In this document: positions 24,810-34,540 of the stretch, in pieces
How the letters are laid out: every line of letters starts with the position of its first letter
Numbering within the stretch: the stretch's first letter is position 1
Source: CAYILR01 sp964364175
Lineage (GTDB): Bacteria; Bdellovibrionota; UBA1018
NCBI GenBank assembly: GCA_964364175.1
Contig: CAYILR010000002.1
Span: forward strand, 1-64,000
Length of the DNA: 64,000 bases
Direction: 5' to 3'
Notes under the pieces: model-generated
Databases searched by the model: none
Told to the model about the DNA's origin: nothing
The model's input: the letters and a program-made list of their open reading frames with translations, nothing else
Position numbers and translations under genes: made by a program

Positions 24810-25489
24810 TCGCGCTAGTTCCTGCACGAGGCGGCTCAAAAGGGCTGCCGGGAAAAAACATCCGGAACTTACGAGGAAAGCCCCTCATCGCCTACAGCAT
24901 CGAGGCCGCTCTGGGTGCTAAGGGAGTTCGTCGTGTGATTGTGTCAACCGATGATCCAGAGATCGCCGAAGTTTCAAAAAAATTTGGAGCAGAAGTTCCC
25001 TTCATGCGCCCCTCTGAACTCGCACAGGATCAATCGCTCGCTATCGATAATTATATCTACACGATCCAACAGCTTCAAAGGAACGGCGATCCTGTGGATC
25101 AACTCATGGTCCTTCTTCCGACAGCGCCCCTCCGTACCTCTGCGGATATTGAGGGTGCCATGGAGATTTTCAAAAAACGAGGTGCAGATTCAGTCATTTC
25201 TTACTACAAAGCCCCGCATCCCGTTCAATGGTACAAATATTTCGACAGCCAAGGGGTCGTTCGCAGCTATTTTCCCGAGGGAGATCGTCTGGGAAATCGG
25301 CAAGACGAACGCGAAGCATACCTCCCCAACGGAGCCATTTATATTTTCCATTCCAGTCTTCTGTTGGAAACTAAAAGTTATTTTTCGGAAAAAACATTCC
25401 CCTACGTCATGCCCATTCAGCGTTCTGTCGATATCGACACGCTGGAAGATTTTGAATATGCAGAATTTTTAATGAGCAGGAAAAAGTGA
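24806..25489 (+). CDS. neuA: Acylneuraminate/legionaminate cytidylyltransferase (NeuA/LegF)
   Basis: Activates the nonulosonic acid as its CMP derivative for transfer. The signature ARGGSKGLPGKNIR starts at residue 7; DDPEIAEV, LLPTAPLRTS and the late DIDTLEDFEYAE are the other family motifs, the last with the metal-binding Asp residues. 227 residues, normal. ATG 24806 overlaps the aminotransferase stop as ATGA. It closes the biosynthetic part of the operon; the following gene is coupled to it by GTGA. Confidence 0.92.
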   Translation: MIALVPARGGSKGLPGKNIRNLRGKPLIAYSIEAALGAKGVRRVIVSTDDPEIAEVSKKFGAEVPFMRPSELAQDQSLAIDNYIYTIQQLQRNGDPVDQLMVLLPTAPLRTSADIEGAMEIFKKRGADSVISYYKAPHPVQWYKYFDSQGVVRSYFPEGDRLGNRQDEREAYLPNGAIYIFHSSLLLETKSYFSEKTFPYVMPIQRSVDIDTLEDFEYAEFLMSRKK

Positions 25490-27750
25490 AACTACGCTTT
25501 TGGAATACCTCATTCCTGACAGCTTTATCGATCCTCGTGATCCCTTTTATTTTTTTCGGTTGGCTGATCTGGGGGCCAACTACGATCGGAAATGACTTTC
25601 AAGCGTATCAGGTCCTTCAAACACTCAACTTCCGTTTTTTTCAAAGCATCGGCATTGAGCCCATGTGGTATCCCCACGTCACTGGGGGAATCCCGATTCA
25701 GGCCATGGCGCTGTGCCAAGCATTTCATTTGCCAGCGTGGATCACCAGCCACCTGCCCGGTTACTGGTCAGGCGACGCTCTGACACTATTTTCATGGCGC
25801 TATTTGCTGCTTCTCGTTCTCGGACAGAGTTTGATCTACTTTTCTTTCCGGAAACTGATCGGTCTATCCTCTTTCGCCAGTTGGATTTTCTCGTTTGTTT
25901 CGATCTACAATCTAAAAACTCTAGATGCCCTCCGCTACGGCCCAGCGCTCGATGCTACTATTTACAGCTATGGAATTGTGCTTTCGGCCACGGCGTATTT
26001 ATTCCGGCCTCGCATCTGGATTTTGGTGGTCATCGGGATTTTAACCCAGCTTTTTTTGACATCGGGATATCCGGTCGTTTTCCATTTCATGGTTTTGGCT
26101 TCAATCTCCATTTTTTTATTGTTGCTTGCATACAAACTGCAATCAGCCAAAACATTGTTGATTCGAGCCAGCCATGTGATCGGAACAACATTCATTGGCT
26201 TTCTGTTATCTGCGCCCAATTGGCTCCCTTACCTGGAATGGCTTGAGACTAACGAACATCGAGTTCATGCACCAACATTGGAATGGGCCAATTTCATTCC
26301 CATGCATCCTGTTACTTTTTTCGCAGGTTTTTTTGCTCCCTGGGCAGCGGAAGTTCATTCGGGATTTTCGGGATCGACTCTGATTCTCCTGATCCTTGCA
26401 GGAGCAGGAATTTACATTGTCCGAGACTTCAAACGACTCTGGCCTCTTCTGCTATTTTTGTCTTTCCCTTTTCTCTATACGTTCGGAGCTTCATCTCCGA
26501 TATATCTTTTCTTTTTCCACTACGTTCCTGGTTTTTCCAGCATTCGAGTACCAGGCCGAGTCATGTACATGCTTTTTTTGTGCGTTTTCGGAACAGCTCT
26601 GGTGATCTCCAAAAAATTTTCCAGAAAAAATTTGACGACATCGGCAATTTGGACGGGACGATTGTGCTTCGGACTTCTGCTCCTTTCTTTTTTAGAACTT
26701 TTTCGCAGACCCAATTCTCCTTGGGGCGGACACTCTCTCTTCGAACTCACGCCTGAGAAATTGAATCCCTCGTTTTGGACACAGAATGCTAAGGCGATTT
26801 GGATAGCGCTGGGTCTCGTGGCGAGTTTATCTTTTTCTAAAGCCTTTCAACAAAAACGCCTGGCCATGATCCTGCTTACCGTCACTACAATCACTCAAAC
26901 AGGAATGCTGATGCATCATGGAACATGGCGAGTTCCTCGAGCAAATTCAGCGACTCAAGAAGAATTCCAAAAAGCAAACCACTTGCCCTTGTATGGCTCT
27001 TCGCCGCTCCTCGCCGTTTCAGGCCTTGCCGAGGGAACATGGGGCACGGCCACCGTTCCGTACAGTCGGTTTTACAAAGCTGCCGAAGACCGAGCCAATT
27101 GTTATCTCCCCATCCATCAGAAAATTGAAACAAAGCCTGTCGTTTTGCCTTTTTACTTATCGGATCGCCAGCAGTGCGTAACCACCGATCAGGAGGCACT
27201 CGATCAAATCAAAAATAGGCCTTGCTCCAAACAGACACCGCTGCTGACATTTGTGACTCAGCCCTTATGTCCTTCAACAGCAAATTCAAACCTTGCGCAG
27301 CTCAATCAAGGTAATCACCTGGTCTATTTGACTCCCAACCTGGTTCGTATCGCGGTCCAAACAACGACACCCTCAGTTCTGGTGACGCCATATCCAGCCA
27401 TCACTGATAATTGGTCGGCTCTCGTCGACGGCAGCCCTCATCAGCTGACGACTGTGAATGGTGCATTCCTTGGAATCCAGGTTCCTGCCGGACAGCATTG
27501 GATCGAAATCAAATACCTCTCTCAAAAAATCATCTGGTCTTACCGTATTTTCTTCATCACACTTCTCCTGGTGTTGGGAATAGCGCTCCGGAAGAAATGG
27601 ACTCTGCTGGCTGTGTTGACTTGCCTGGGTGTGGTCACCTATGGAATTTTGGAAAAAGATTTTGTTCGAAAAGCAGAAGCTAAAATTGAGTTGAATAATA
27701 ATTACGGCACACTCTTGGCTGAACAGCTCCTGATTTGGAAAGGCCGCTGA
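25486..27750 (+). CDS. YfhO-like polytopic membrane protein, probable GT-C glycosyltransferase
   Basis: 754 residues with about 12 hydrophobic segments and a soluble section near 500-680, the layout of YfhO/GT-C type enzymes that use lipid-phosphate sugars outside the membrane. The first external loop has GNDFQAYQVL, where an Asp could be the catalytic acid; RVPGRVMYML is a family-like segment. GTG 25486 overlaps the neuA stop as GTGA, so it is in the nonulosonate operon. The GtrB-like enzyme at 29217 could supply its donor. YfhO proteins have been linked to glycosylation of teichoic acids and glycolipids in other bacteria; the acceptor here is unknown. Confidence 0.75.
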   Translation: MKLRFWNTSFLTALSILVIPFIFFGWLIWGPTTIGNDFQAYQVLQTLNFRFFQSIGIEPMWYPHVTGGIPIQAMALCQAFHLPAWITSHLPGYWSGDALTLFSWRYLLLLVLGQSLIYFSFRKLIGLSSFASWIFSFVSIYNLKTLDALRYGPALDATIYSYGIVLSATAYLFRPRIWILVVIGILTQLFLTSGYPVVFHFMVLASISIFLLLLAYKLQSAKTLLIRASHVIGTTFIGFLLSAPNWLPYLEWLETNEHRVHAPTLEWANFIPMHPVTFFAGFFAPWAAEVHSGFSGSTLILLILAGAGIYIVRDFKRLWPLLLFLSFPFLYTFGASSPIYLFFFHYVPGFSSIRVPGRVMYMLFLCVFGTALVISKKFSRKNLTTSAIWTGRLCFGLLLLSFLELFRRPNSPWGGHSLFELTPEKLNPSFWTQNAKAIWIALGLVASLSFSKAFQQKRLAMILLTVTTITQTGMLMHHGTWRVPRANSATQEEFQKANHLPLYGSSPLLAVSGLAEGTWGTATVPYSRFYKAAEDRANCYLPIHQKIETKPVVLPFYLSDRQQCVTTDQEALDQIKNRPCSKQTPLLTFVTQPLCPSTANSNLAQLNQGNHLVYLTPNLVRIAVQTTTPSVLVTPYPAITDNWSALVDGSPHQLTTVNGAFLGIQVPAGQHWIEIKYLSQKIIWSYRIFFITLLLVLGIALRKKWTLLAVLTCLGVVTYGILEKDFVRKAEAKIELNNNYGTLLAEQLLIWKGR

Positions 27751-27755
27751 ATTCC

Positions 27756-28526
27756 ATGGAAACAGCAGATCAAAACACTGGTTTTAATCCCGAATCCTTC
27801 GAAATACTCGCTCATCTCGAGGCCGACAATTTTTGGTTTCGATCGAGGAATCGCCTGATTCTCTGGGCGCTCGGCCGATATTTTCCATCGTGCCAGAGCA
27901 TGCTGGAAGTCGGATGCGGGACCGGATTCGTCTTGTCAGCGATCGAAAAACGTTTCCCTTCGTGGAATCTTTTTGGAACAGAGCTTTACGATGTCGGCCT
28001 TCAGTTTGCAGCCAAGCGCCTCACCAAAGCCCAGCTCTATCAAATGGACGCTCGCCACCTTCAGTTTAAAAACGAATTTGACGTCATCGGCTCCTTTGAT
28101 GTCGTCGAGCACATCGAAGAAGACGAGCAAGTCCTTTCGCAGTTCCATCATGCGCTGAAAAAGGATGGAGGACTGATCCTCACCGTTCCCCAGCATCCAT
28201 TCCTTTGGACCAAATATGATGAGTACGCCTGCCACGCCCGCCGTTATCGATCGACAGAGCTTCGACAGAAGTTAGAAAAAGCCGGATTTCAAATCACACT
28301 CATCACTTCATTTGTGTCGCTTTTATTTCCGTTGATGATTCTTTCACGACTCAAAAAAAAATCGTCCGTCACGGAATCGGATGTACTCAATGAACTTCGC
28401 CTGCCCATCTGGCTCAATCGAGTTTTGGAAGCTATCCTTCTCTTCGAGCAAATGCTGATTCGATGGGGAATCCATTTTCCTTTTGGTGGATCGCTGCTGG
28501 TTGTGGCAAGAAAGATTGAGAAATGA
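27756..28526 (+). CDS. Class I SAM-dependent methyltransferase
   Basis: 256 residues. SAM motif LEVGCGTGFVLSAI near 50-63, then FDVVEHIEED (acidic post-motif) and LILTVPQHP. The C-terminal part has a hydrophobic stretch (about 185-205), seen in related glycan-cluster methyltransferases with a membrane-associated tail. ATG 27756 lies 5 bp after the previous stop; a TTG further upstream is less likely. ATGA-coupled to the WbqC gene. Target unknown. An A9 run occurs at 28353-28361 in the coding sequence. Confidence 0.83.
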   Translation: METADQNTGFNPESFEILAHLEADNFWFRSRNRLILWALGRYFPSCQSMLEVGCGTGFVLSAIEKRFPSWNLFGTELYDVGLQFAAKRLTKAQLYQMDARHLQFKNEFDVIGSFDVVEHIEEDEQVLSQFHHALKKDGGLILTVPQHPFLWTKYDEYACHARRYRSTELRQKLEKAGFQITLITSFVSLLFPLMILSRLKKKSSVTESDVLNELRLPIWLNRVLEAILLFEQMLIRWGIHFPFGGSLLVVARKIEK

Positions 28527-29224
28527 GCAAAAAACTCGGCGTCATTCAATCCAGCTACATCCCTTGGAAAGGGTATTTTGACATCGTTCGATCCGTCGAC
28601 GAATTCATCCTTCTGGATGATGTCCAGTTTTCTAAGGGCAGTTGGCGAAATCGCAACGTCATCAAAGCCCAGAATGGCCCGCAATGGCTGACTATTCCCA
28701 TTGATGTCAAAGGCAAACTCACACAAAATATTTGCGACGCGCAGGTTTCACCCAAAAATAATAACTGGACACGAAAACACTGGGGATCGATTGAAGCAGC
28801 CTATTTGAAAACAAGGTATTTTCGTGAATATTCGGGGACTTTTCGAGATATATACAAAAATCTCACCGAAACCAATCTCAGCAAGATCAATCATATTTTT
28901 CTGACTACTCTCTGTGACATTCTTGAAATCAAAACCAAGATCACCTGGTCGATGGACTATCATATCTTAGATGAAAAAAATGAGCGTCTCATCGATCTTT
29001 GCAAAAAAACAGGATCGACTTTTTATCTCTCAGGACCTGCTGCCAAAGATTACATGGACCTTGCATTATTTGAGAAATCAGGAATCCAGGTGAAATTTGC
29101 GGATTACAGTGGTTATCCAGAATACACCCAGCTTTTCCCGCCTTTTGAACACGCCGTCAGCGTCCTGGATTTGATCTTCAACGAAGGTCCGAACGCGCTT
29201 CAATATATGAAGCTGCTCACGTAG
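28523..29224 (+). CDS. wbqC: WbqC-family protein
   Basis: WbqC proteins are found in many O-antigen and glycopeptide clusters; their biochemical role is not firmly known, and some are suspected to act in amino-sugar modification. Recognised by QSSYIPWKGYFDIV (about 9-22), DDVQFSKGSWRNRN (32-45) and the late LFPPFEHAVSVLDL. 233 residues, normal size. ATG 28523 overlaps the methyltransferase stop as ATGA, and the 3' end overlaps the convergent GtrB-like gene by 8 bp. Last plus-strand gene of the nonulosonate run before LegB. Confidence 0.88.
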   Translation: MSKKLGVIQSSYIPWKGYFDIVRSVDEFILLDDVQFSKGSWRNRNVIKAQNGPQWLTIPIDVKGKLTQNICDAQVSPKNNNWTRKHWGSIEAAYLKTRYFREYSGTFRDIYKNLTETNLSKINHIFLTTLCDILEIKTKITWSMDYHILDEKNERLIDLCKKTGSTFYLSGPAAKDYMDLALFEKSGIQVKFADYSGYPEYTQLFPPFEHAVSVLDLIFNEGPNALQYMKLLT

Positions 29225-30152
29225 TCGTGCTCCGCACAGCATAGGCCGGGCGATCCATCACACGAAAATGCATACGAGCCAGGTATTCTCCGATGATTCC
29301 CAACGCAAAAAGCTGAGTCCCCGAAAACACGCAGATGATCGATGCCAGAAATGGAAACCCTGGAATGCGCTCTCCTGCAGAGAAATGACCGATCAAGACA
29401 ATCGCCAGCAGAATCACACCCATCAGGGTCGAAAGAAATCCAACCAGACTGGCGATCTGCAGGGGCAAAACACTGAATCCCGTCATCATATTAAAAGCAT
29501 GGACCACCAATTTCCGGAGGGTGTAATTCGAAACCCCTTCGTGGCGTTCGTCATGCTGGACGATGACAGTCGAAAATTTGGTACTTCCCCAAGTCAGCAA
29601 AACATCTAGAGAAACAAAAGGGCTATTGTAATTCGAAAAAGCCTCACGCAAATCCGTTTTAAAAACACGAAACGAAGTTACTTTGGACGCAACCTGACTC
29701 CCCATTGCTCCCCGAAGCGTCAGCTCAGTGATTTTGGAGCCTAACCTTCTCCAAAATTCATGTTCTTGTTTTTGAGGCACGCCGTAAACCACTTCATAGC
29801 CCTCGGAAAACTTCGTCAGTAGCTTGGAAATCTCCTGCGGCGGATTTTGCAAGTCATCATCCAATGTCACTATGGTATCAAAGCTGGCTTGCCGGATTCC
29901 GCAAAGCAGGGCGTTGTGCTGTCCATAGTTCCTCATCAATGAAACGCCCTTGATCCAAGAATATTTCTTAGCCAGCTCCTGAATCTGAATCCAACTGGAA
30001 TCGCGGCTTCCGTCATTCACCAGAAGCACTTCGAACAAGGCACCCGATCGAGTCAGGGCTTCTTGCAGCCGTTGTGCCAATTCAGCCAGTGTATTCTGGC
30101 TATTGAAAACAGGGATAACAATCGATAGACCGGATTGCATTTTTGTGGGCAT
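29217..30152 (-). CDS. Polyprenyl-phosphate glycosyltransferase, GT2 family (GtrB/ArnC-like)
   Basis: Same architecture as the enzyme at 4312: GT-A domain (SIVIPVFNSQNTL near 10-22; VNDGSRDSS; TLDDDLQNPP metal site about 97-106) followed by two transmembrane segments (about 232-295) and a conserved LALGIIGEYLARMH tail. 311 residues. A second Met at residue 5 is an alternative start. Inverted relative to its neighbours and overlapping wbqC by 8 bp, so it has its own promoter in the 80-bp gap before legB. Candidate donor synthase for the YfhO-like protein or the membrane protein at 31931. Confidence 0.88.
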   Translation of the reverse strand: MPTKMQSGLSIVIPVFNSQNTLAELAQRLQEALTRSGALFEVLLVNDGSRDSSWIQIQELAKKYSWIKGVSLMRNYGQHNALLCGIRQASFDTIVTLDDDLQNPPQEISKLLTKFSEGYEVVYGVPQKQEHEFWRRLGSKITELTLRGAMGSQVASKVTSFRVFKTDLREAFSNYNSPFVSLDVLLTWGSTKFSTVIVQHDERHEGVSNYTLRKLVVHAFNMMTGFSVLPLQIASLVGFLSTLMGVILLAIVLIGHFSAGERIPGFPFLASIICVFSGTQLFALGIIGEYLARMHFRVMDRPAYAVRSTTT

Positions 30153-30232
30153 AATCAGTTCACAAAACTAACATTTACGCTTTGACTACAACAGCATTAT
30201 TTGTGGAACCGGGTACGAAAGGACAGCTCCAG

Positions 30233-31243
30233 ATGAACTGGAAAAATAAGAGAGTATTGGTAACCGGCGCTGATGGTTTCATCGGATCTCATTTGGCCGA
30301 GGCCCTGGTCAGGGAGGGCGCTACTGTCCGAGCTTTTGTCCAATACAATTCGTTTGGTTCTTGGGGATGGCTGGACCAATCTGCAGCTGAAGTCCAAAAG
30401 GAATTCGACATTTTCCAGGGCGATGTCCGGGATCCACATGGGGTTAAAAAATCCATGGAAGGTTGCGACGTGGTCCTCCATCTAGCGGCTTTGATTTCGA
30501 TTCCTTATTCCTACCACTCGCCCGATGCGTATATCGACACCAACGTCAAAGGCACTCTCAATGTGGTTCAGGCCGCACGAGAACTCAGTGTACAAAAAGT
30601 GGTTTGCACTTCAACTAGCGAAGTTTACGGAACAGCGCAATTCGTTCCAATTACCGAAAAACACCCACTCCAAGGCCAATCCCCTTACTCCGCTTCAAAA
30701 ATAGGGGCGGACCATATTGCGATGTCATTCCACCATGCCTTCCAAACTCCCGTTGCCATCATTCGACCATTTAATACCTATGGACCCAGGCAGTCTGCTC
30801 GAGCGGTATTGCCAACTGCCATCACTCAAATTGCAGCGGGACAGAAAAAAATTAAACTAGGAGCACTCCACCCCACTCGCGATTTCAGCTACATCAAAGA
30901 CACCGTGCGGGCTTTTATTGCAGTCGCTGCGTCTGACCGGTCAGTCGGTGAAGTGATTAATATAGGAAGCGGTTTTGAAATTTCAATTCAGGCCGCAGTA
31001 GCTTGCATTTCAGAACTCATGGGAGCCCCTGCTGAGATCGAATTGGAATCTGGACGTTTGAGGCCCGAGTCCAGCGAAGTGGACCGCCTTTGGGCCGACT
31101 CCAGTAAGGCAGCCAGGCTGCTGAATTGGACTCCGGAATACGGTGGAATCGAGGGTTTCCGACGGGGGCTTACTGAGACTATTGAATGGTTTAAAAATCC
31201 GAATCATCTGAGATTTTATAAATCGCATATTTATAACATGTAG
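30233..31243 (+). CDS. legB: NDP-GlcNAc 4,6-dehydratase, LegB type (SDR)
   Basis: Makes the 4-keto-6-deoxy intermediate used by LegC. Rossmann motif VTGADGFIGSH; then FVQYNSFGSWGWLD, LAALISIPYSYHSPD and TSTSEVYGTAQ, strings characteristic of the LegB branch; catalytic Y152-x3-K156 (YSASK); RPFNTYGPRQSARAV after it. The ATG at 30233 is preferred to a TTG at 30182 because GAAAGGA precedes it and the product (336 residues) then starts at the Rossmann fold. It is separated from legC by 12 kb and has its own promoter region, unlike the compact leg operons described elsewhere. Confidence 0.9.
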   Translation: MNWKNKRVLVTGADGFIGSHLAEALVREGATVRAFVQYNSFGSWGWLDQSAAEVQKEFDIFQGDVRDPHGVKKSMEGCDVVLHLAALISIPYSYHSPDAYIDTNVKGTLNVVQAARELSVQKVVCTSTSEVYGTAQFVPITEKHPLQGQSPYSASKIGADHIAMSFHHAFQTPVAIIRPFNTYGPRQSARAVLPTAITQIAAGQKKIKLGALHPTRDFSYIKDTVRAFIAVAASDRSVGEVINIGSGFEISIQAAVACISELMGAPAEIELESGRLRPESSEVDRLWADSSKAARLLNWTPEYGGIEGFRRGLTETIEWFKNPNHLRFYKSHIYNM

Positions 31244-31299
31244 ATAGTCGCCGGGAATCCCCCCTGGAAATCTCGAGCCAAGGGTAGTAAGGAAGACAT

Positions 31300-31965
31300 A
31301 TGCAAGGTACACAAAAATCGATTTCATCCGATAAATCACAGGCTTTCATCATGGACAAACTGATTGCGATGCTTGCACATCCCGTGATTTGGAGAACGAG
31401 CCGCTTCATCCTGGACGCGACTCTAGGCTTGTATCGCAAACGCATCCAGATCATGAAAAAATGGGATGTTTTTGGACCCAGTTCATCCGTCCTGGATATT
31501 GGATGCGGCATCGGGCACTTCAGCCGTTCCTGCGAAGGACAATATGTGGGTATTGATTTGAGCGAAAAATACATTGAATACGCCAAAAAAACTCGGCAGA
31601 CCGACAGAAAAACATTCCTTCACATGGACGTGCGCAGTCTTCACGAGAAAAACCACACGTTCAGCGCAGTTCTGCTGGCTGATATTTTGCACCATTTGGA
31701 CGATCTAGATTCAGTCAATTTACTCAAAGAGGCAAAGCGTTTAAGTAGTTCCAAAATTATCAGTTTTGAACCCATTCAAGAGCAAACCTCCGCTATAGGT
31801 GCCTGGTTTATCGCAAACGACCGCGGACAATTCATCAGACCACTGGATCAACTCCATGCACTGTACAAGGCCGCGGGGCTAACCATTCAAGCCAGCGAGG
31901 AGTTTTACATCGGGCCCATGCGATCCCGCGCTATCCTTTGCGAAGTAAATCCCGACCCAGCTTGA
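31300..31965 (+). CDS. Class I SAM-dependent methyltransferase
   Basis: 221 residues. SAM motif VLDIGCGIGHFSR near 64-76, GIDLSEKYIEYA, and LADILHHLDD, a typical post-motif for methyltransferases acting on lipids or sugars. GGAAG stands ahead of ATG 31300. It follows legB by 56 bp, same strand, and overlaps the convergent membrane protein by 35 bp, the longest such overlap in the window. Function beyond methyl transfer cannot be given. Confidence 0.82.
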   Translation: MQGTQKSISSDKSQAFIMDKLIAMLAHPVIWRTSRFILDATLGLYRKRIQIMKKWDVFGPSSSVLDIGCGIGHFSRSCEGQYVGIDLSEKYIEYAKKTRQTDRKTFLHMDVRSLHEKNHTFSAVLLADILHHLDDLDSVNLLKEAKRLSSSKIISFEPIQEQTSAIGAWFIANDRGQFIRPLDQLHALYKAAGLTIQASEEFYIGPMRSRAILCEVNPDPA

Positions 31966-33595
31966 ACCGCGATTTGACTCGTTCTTTGATCTCTAGGCTG
32001 AGAATCGGAACTATTCCATTCAGGTTTTTTGCCTTAATCTCATCAATCAGTACGTGGATGTCCTGATCTTCCGGAATCCTCCGCAAAAAAGACTGCCCGC
32101 TCTTGATGTCATACTCATAGTACCAAAGATTCTTCCGGACCTCTGCGGCCCGGCTGGTAAAGTGATTCTCGTAGCCTTCGTCCGCTTTTTTGACCAGGTA
32201 GTTCACCGTGATGACGTGGGACTTCACCGGATCTACCACTCCCTTTGTGAAATATTTCAGCCCAAAACCAAAGTCCCACCAGCCCAGGAGTACCTCTTCG
32301 TTGTTGATGTTTTTCGCAGTGTGTTCGGGCACATTTGCAAATACTGCGGCTGGGGCAGGGACATTCTGTTCCAGAACTTTATGGGCACAATCTTCTAAGA
32401 TTGCTTTTGCCAGCCGAGCGGCTTCAATGAAATTATCTCTTTGTGAAATCATCGACGTGTAAAAAGGAAGAAGAACGAGGGCGCAAACCCAGTAGGCGCG
32501 CGACTTCGAAAGATGGGAGGTCGCATCAGCTAAAAAAATGCATAAAAGAAAATATGAGGAGAGTAAAACTCGATTGGCATATCCATAGGTGCTGGGCTTT
32601 GCGATCGAAAATATGAAAAGCGCCGCACAGGACATCAGGGAAATCAGCACCGTCATGAGAAACAGTTTCCTCATCCCAGATCGAGTCTCCAACTGATTCG
32701 ACATCTGCTTGATGCCAAAAATGAGCAGAAATAACAGAAGCGCGACTTCAGAAAACTCCAATATTCCCACCTTATTCAAAGATGACAGGAGCAGAATCGG
32801 CAAATCGAAACTCAAAGAATAGAACCAGCTTCCTACGCTCCAAACGACCCGCCTCAAGGTCATCCCGTTGAGAATGAGGCTGGAAATATGAATGTGCAGC
32901 AAGCGAGGCATCAGGATCAGCTGATTCAATGACGAAAGGCCCACCAGCGATGCCACCATCAGGCCGTGTCCCACGATTTTTAAAACTACCTTTTTGTCCC
33001 TATAGACAAATGGAAGCAGAATATTGAGAACGATCAGCGGCAGCGTCACTTCATAAGTCAACAACGACATCAGCACGAAAAAATAGCCGAGGGCAAAATC
33101 GAGCCATTTTTTACCCTCTTGAAATTTAACCAGATAATGAAAAGACACCGTCCAAAACAAAACAGCGGCAATCATCCCGAGCAGGACTGAAGAATGCAAA
33201 AGCGCCGAACTTGCCGCGACCGGAACCGATGCAAATAAAACAAAGAGCATCGCTGCGGTTCCACCCAAAAATCGCTTCAAAACGGAAGCTGCCAGCGCAC
33301 AGTTCATTAGCCAGAACAAAATACTCAAAACATTGTATCCCACGGGGTTCTCCCCAAAGAGTCTCCCGGTCAAAAAAGCGATCGCCACCAACACTGGGCG
33401 ATTGGGCACATGCCTCAAAACAACCCAGAAATTATCTGCCCAGGTCGTGCCGCTGGCCGCATCGACGCCGACCCACCCCTCCATCGAAATCCCGCCGTGA
33501 ATCATAAATGGGACGTAAACGATGGCCATCAAGGCACCTAAAAGGGAGAAAACCACAGCTTTTTTAGAAAAAAATTTAAAAAAATCGGATTCCAT
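31931..33595 (-). CDS. Polytopic membrane protein, GT-C-like
   Basis: 554 residues, about 10 hydrophobic segments in the first 400 and a soluble C-terminal domain (about 405-554). After the first segment the loop contains GWVGVDAASGTTWADNFW and RHVPNRPV, resembling external loops of GT-C proteins that carry sugar chains. No similarity to the two-copy family at 7237/41917 that I can see. It is flanked by convergent and divergent genes, so monocistronic. Could be a GT-C transferase using the GtrB product, or an O-antigen polymerase-type protein; neither can be decided from sequence alone. Confidence 0.65.
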   Translation of the reverse strand: MESDFFKFFSKKAVVFSLLGALMAIVYVPFMIHGGISMEGWVGVDAASGTTWADNFWVVLRHVPNRPVLVAIAFLTGRLFGENPVGYNVLSILFWLMNCALAASVLKRFLGGTAAMLFVLFASVPVAASSALLHSSVLLGMIAAVLFWTVSFHYLVKFQEGKKWLDFALGYFFVLMSLLTYEVTLPLIVLNILLPFVYRDKKVVLKIVGHGLMVASLVGLSSLNQLILMPRLLHIHISSLILNGMTLRRVVWSVGSWFYSLSFDLPILLLSSLNKVGILEFSEVALLLFLLIFGIKQMSNQLETRSGMRKLFLMTVLISLMSCAALFIFSIAKPSTYGYANRVLLSSYFLLCIFLADATSHLSKSRAYWVCALVLLPFYTSMISQRDNFIEAARLAKAILEDCAHKVLEQNVPAPAAVFANVPEHTAKNINNEEVLLGWWDFGFGLKYFTKGVVDPVKSHVITVNYLVKKADEGYENHFTSRAAEVRKNLWYYEYDIKSGQSFLRRIPEDQDIHVLIDEIKAKNLNGIVPILSLEIKERVKSRFKLGRDLLRKG

Positions 33596-33631
33596 GTATG
33601 CTCACACTAGCGAAAGTGCTTCACCCATTCA

Positions 33632-34540
33632 ATGAAAACTCCAGTTACGCTCCTCTGCTTCAATCGGCCTGAACTCACACAAAGGGTATTTGATCGGATT
33701 GCGCAGGCAAAACCTCCGGTTCTCCTGGTCGTTGCTGACGGCCCTCGCCCCGCTGTTTCTTCTGACGCGGAACTCTGCAAGCAAGTTCGCGCGATCGTCA
33801 GCAAACCCCAATGGGACTGCAAGCTCATCACCCATTTCTCCGAAACTAATCTGGGATGCAAAAATCGGGTCTCATCCGGAATCAGTTGGGTTTTTGAGCA
33901 AGTCGAGCGGTCGATTTTTTTGGAAGATGATTGCTTGCCCGACCCCAGCTTCTTCCCCTATTGCGAGGAGCTCCTCGAGCGTTACAAAGACGACGAGAGA
34001 GTCATGAACATTTCGGGCAATCACTTGATTTCCGACCCAGATCCATTGGACCCGTACAGCTACTCCTTTTCTCGCTATTCATTTATTTGGGGGTGGGCCT
34101 CTTGGAGGAGAGCTTGGCAGCATTACGACATCGAGATGAAGCTTTGGCCGGAAGTAAAATCCCGGCGTCTACTCCAGGCCATTTTCCCCAATCCACAAGA
34201 CCATGAATATTTTTTGGAGCAGTTTCAAGCAGTCTATGATGGCAAAATCAATACCTGGGACTATCAGTGGCTCCTGAGTTGTTTGATTCAAAATGGTCTG
34301 ACCATCCTGCCAAGAAAAAATCTGATTTCAAATATCGGATTTGGTGCGGGGGCAACTCACACTCCAGATTCGGTGGATTCACGCTTGGTCAACCAACCCA
34401 CCTACCCGATGGAGTTTCCGTTAAAGCATCCTTCTTATATTTTTCGCTCCATTGAACAAGATCATGAAAAACAAAAAGCGATCTTTCGTTTTGCAATCAA
34501 AAGCCTGCTGAAAAGAAAAGTCATGAAGGCATGGGCTTGA
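33632..34540 (+). CDS. Glycosyltransferase, GT-A fold
   Basis: 302 residues. TLLCFNRPELTQRVF (6-20) and the acidic metal site IFLEDDCLPDPSFF (about 92-105) are typical of cytosolic glycosyltransferases often annotated as hemolysin-activation-like. NISGNH, RYSFIWGWASW and WDYQW follow in the order seen in that family. No membrane segment. Starts 36 bp from the divergent membrane protein gene and overlaps the convergent methyltransferase by 20 bp. Acceptor and donor unknown. Confidence 0.82.
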   Translation: MKTPVTLLCFNRPELTQRVFDRIAQAKPPVLLVVADGPRPAVSSDAELCKQVRAIVSKPQWDCKLITHFSETNLGCKNRVSSGISWVFEQVERSIFLEDDCLPDPSFFPYCEELLERYKDDERVMNISGNHLISDPDPLDPYSYSFSRYSFIWGWASWRRAWQHYDIEMKLWPEVKSRRLLQAIFPNPQDHEYFLEQFQAVYDGKINTWDYQWLLSCLIQNGLTILPRKNLISNIGFGAGATHTPDSVDSRLVNQPTYPMEFPLKHPSYIFRSIEQDHEKQKAIFRFAIKSLLKRKVMKAWA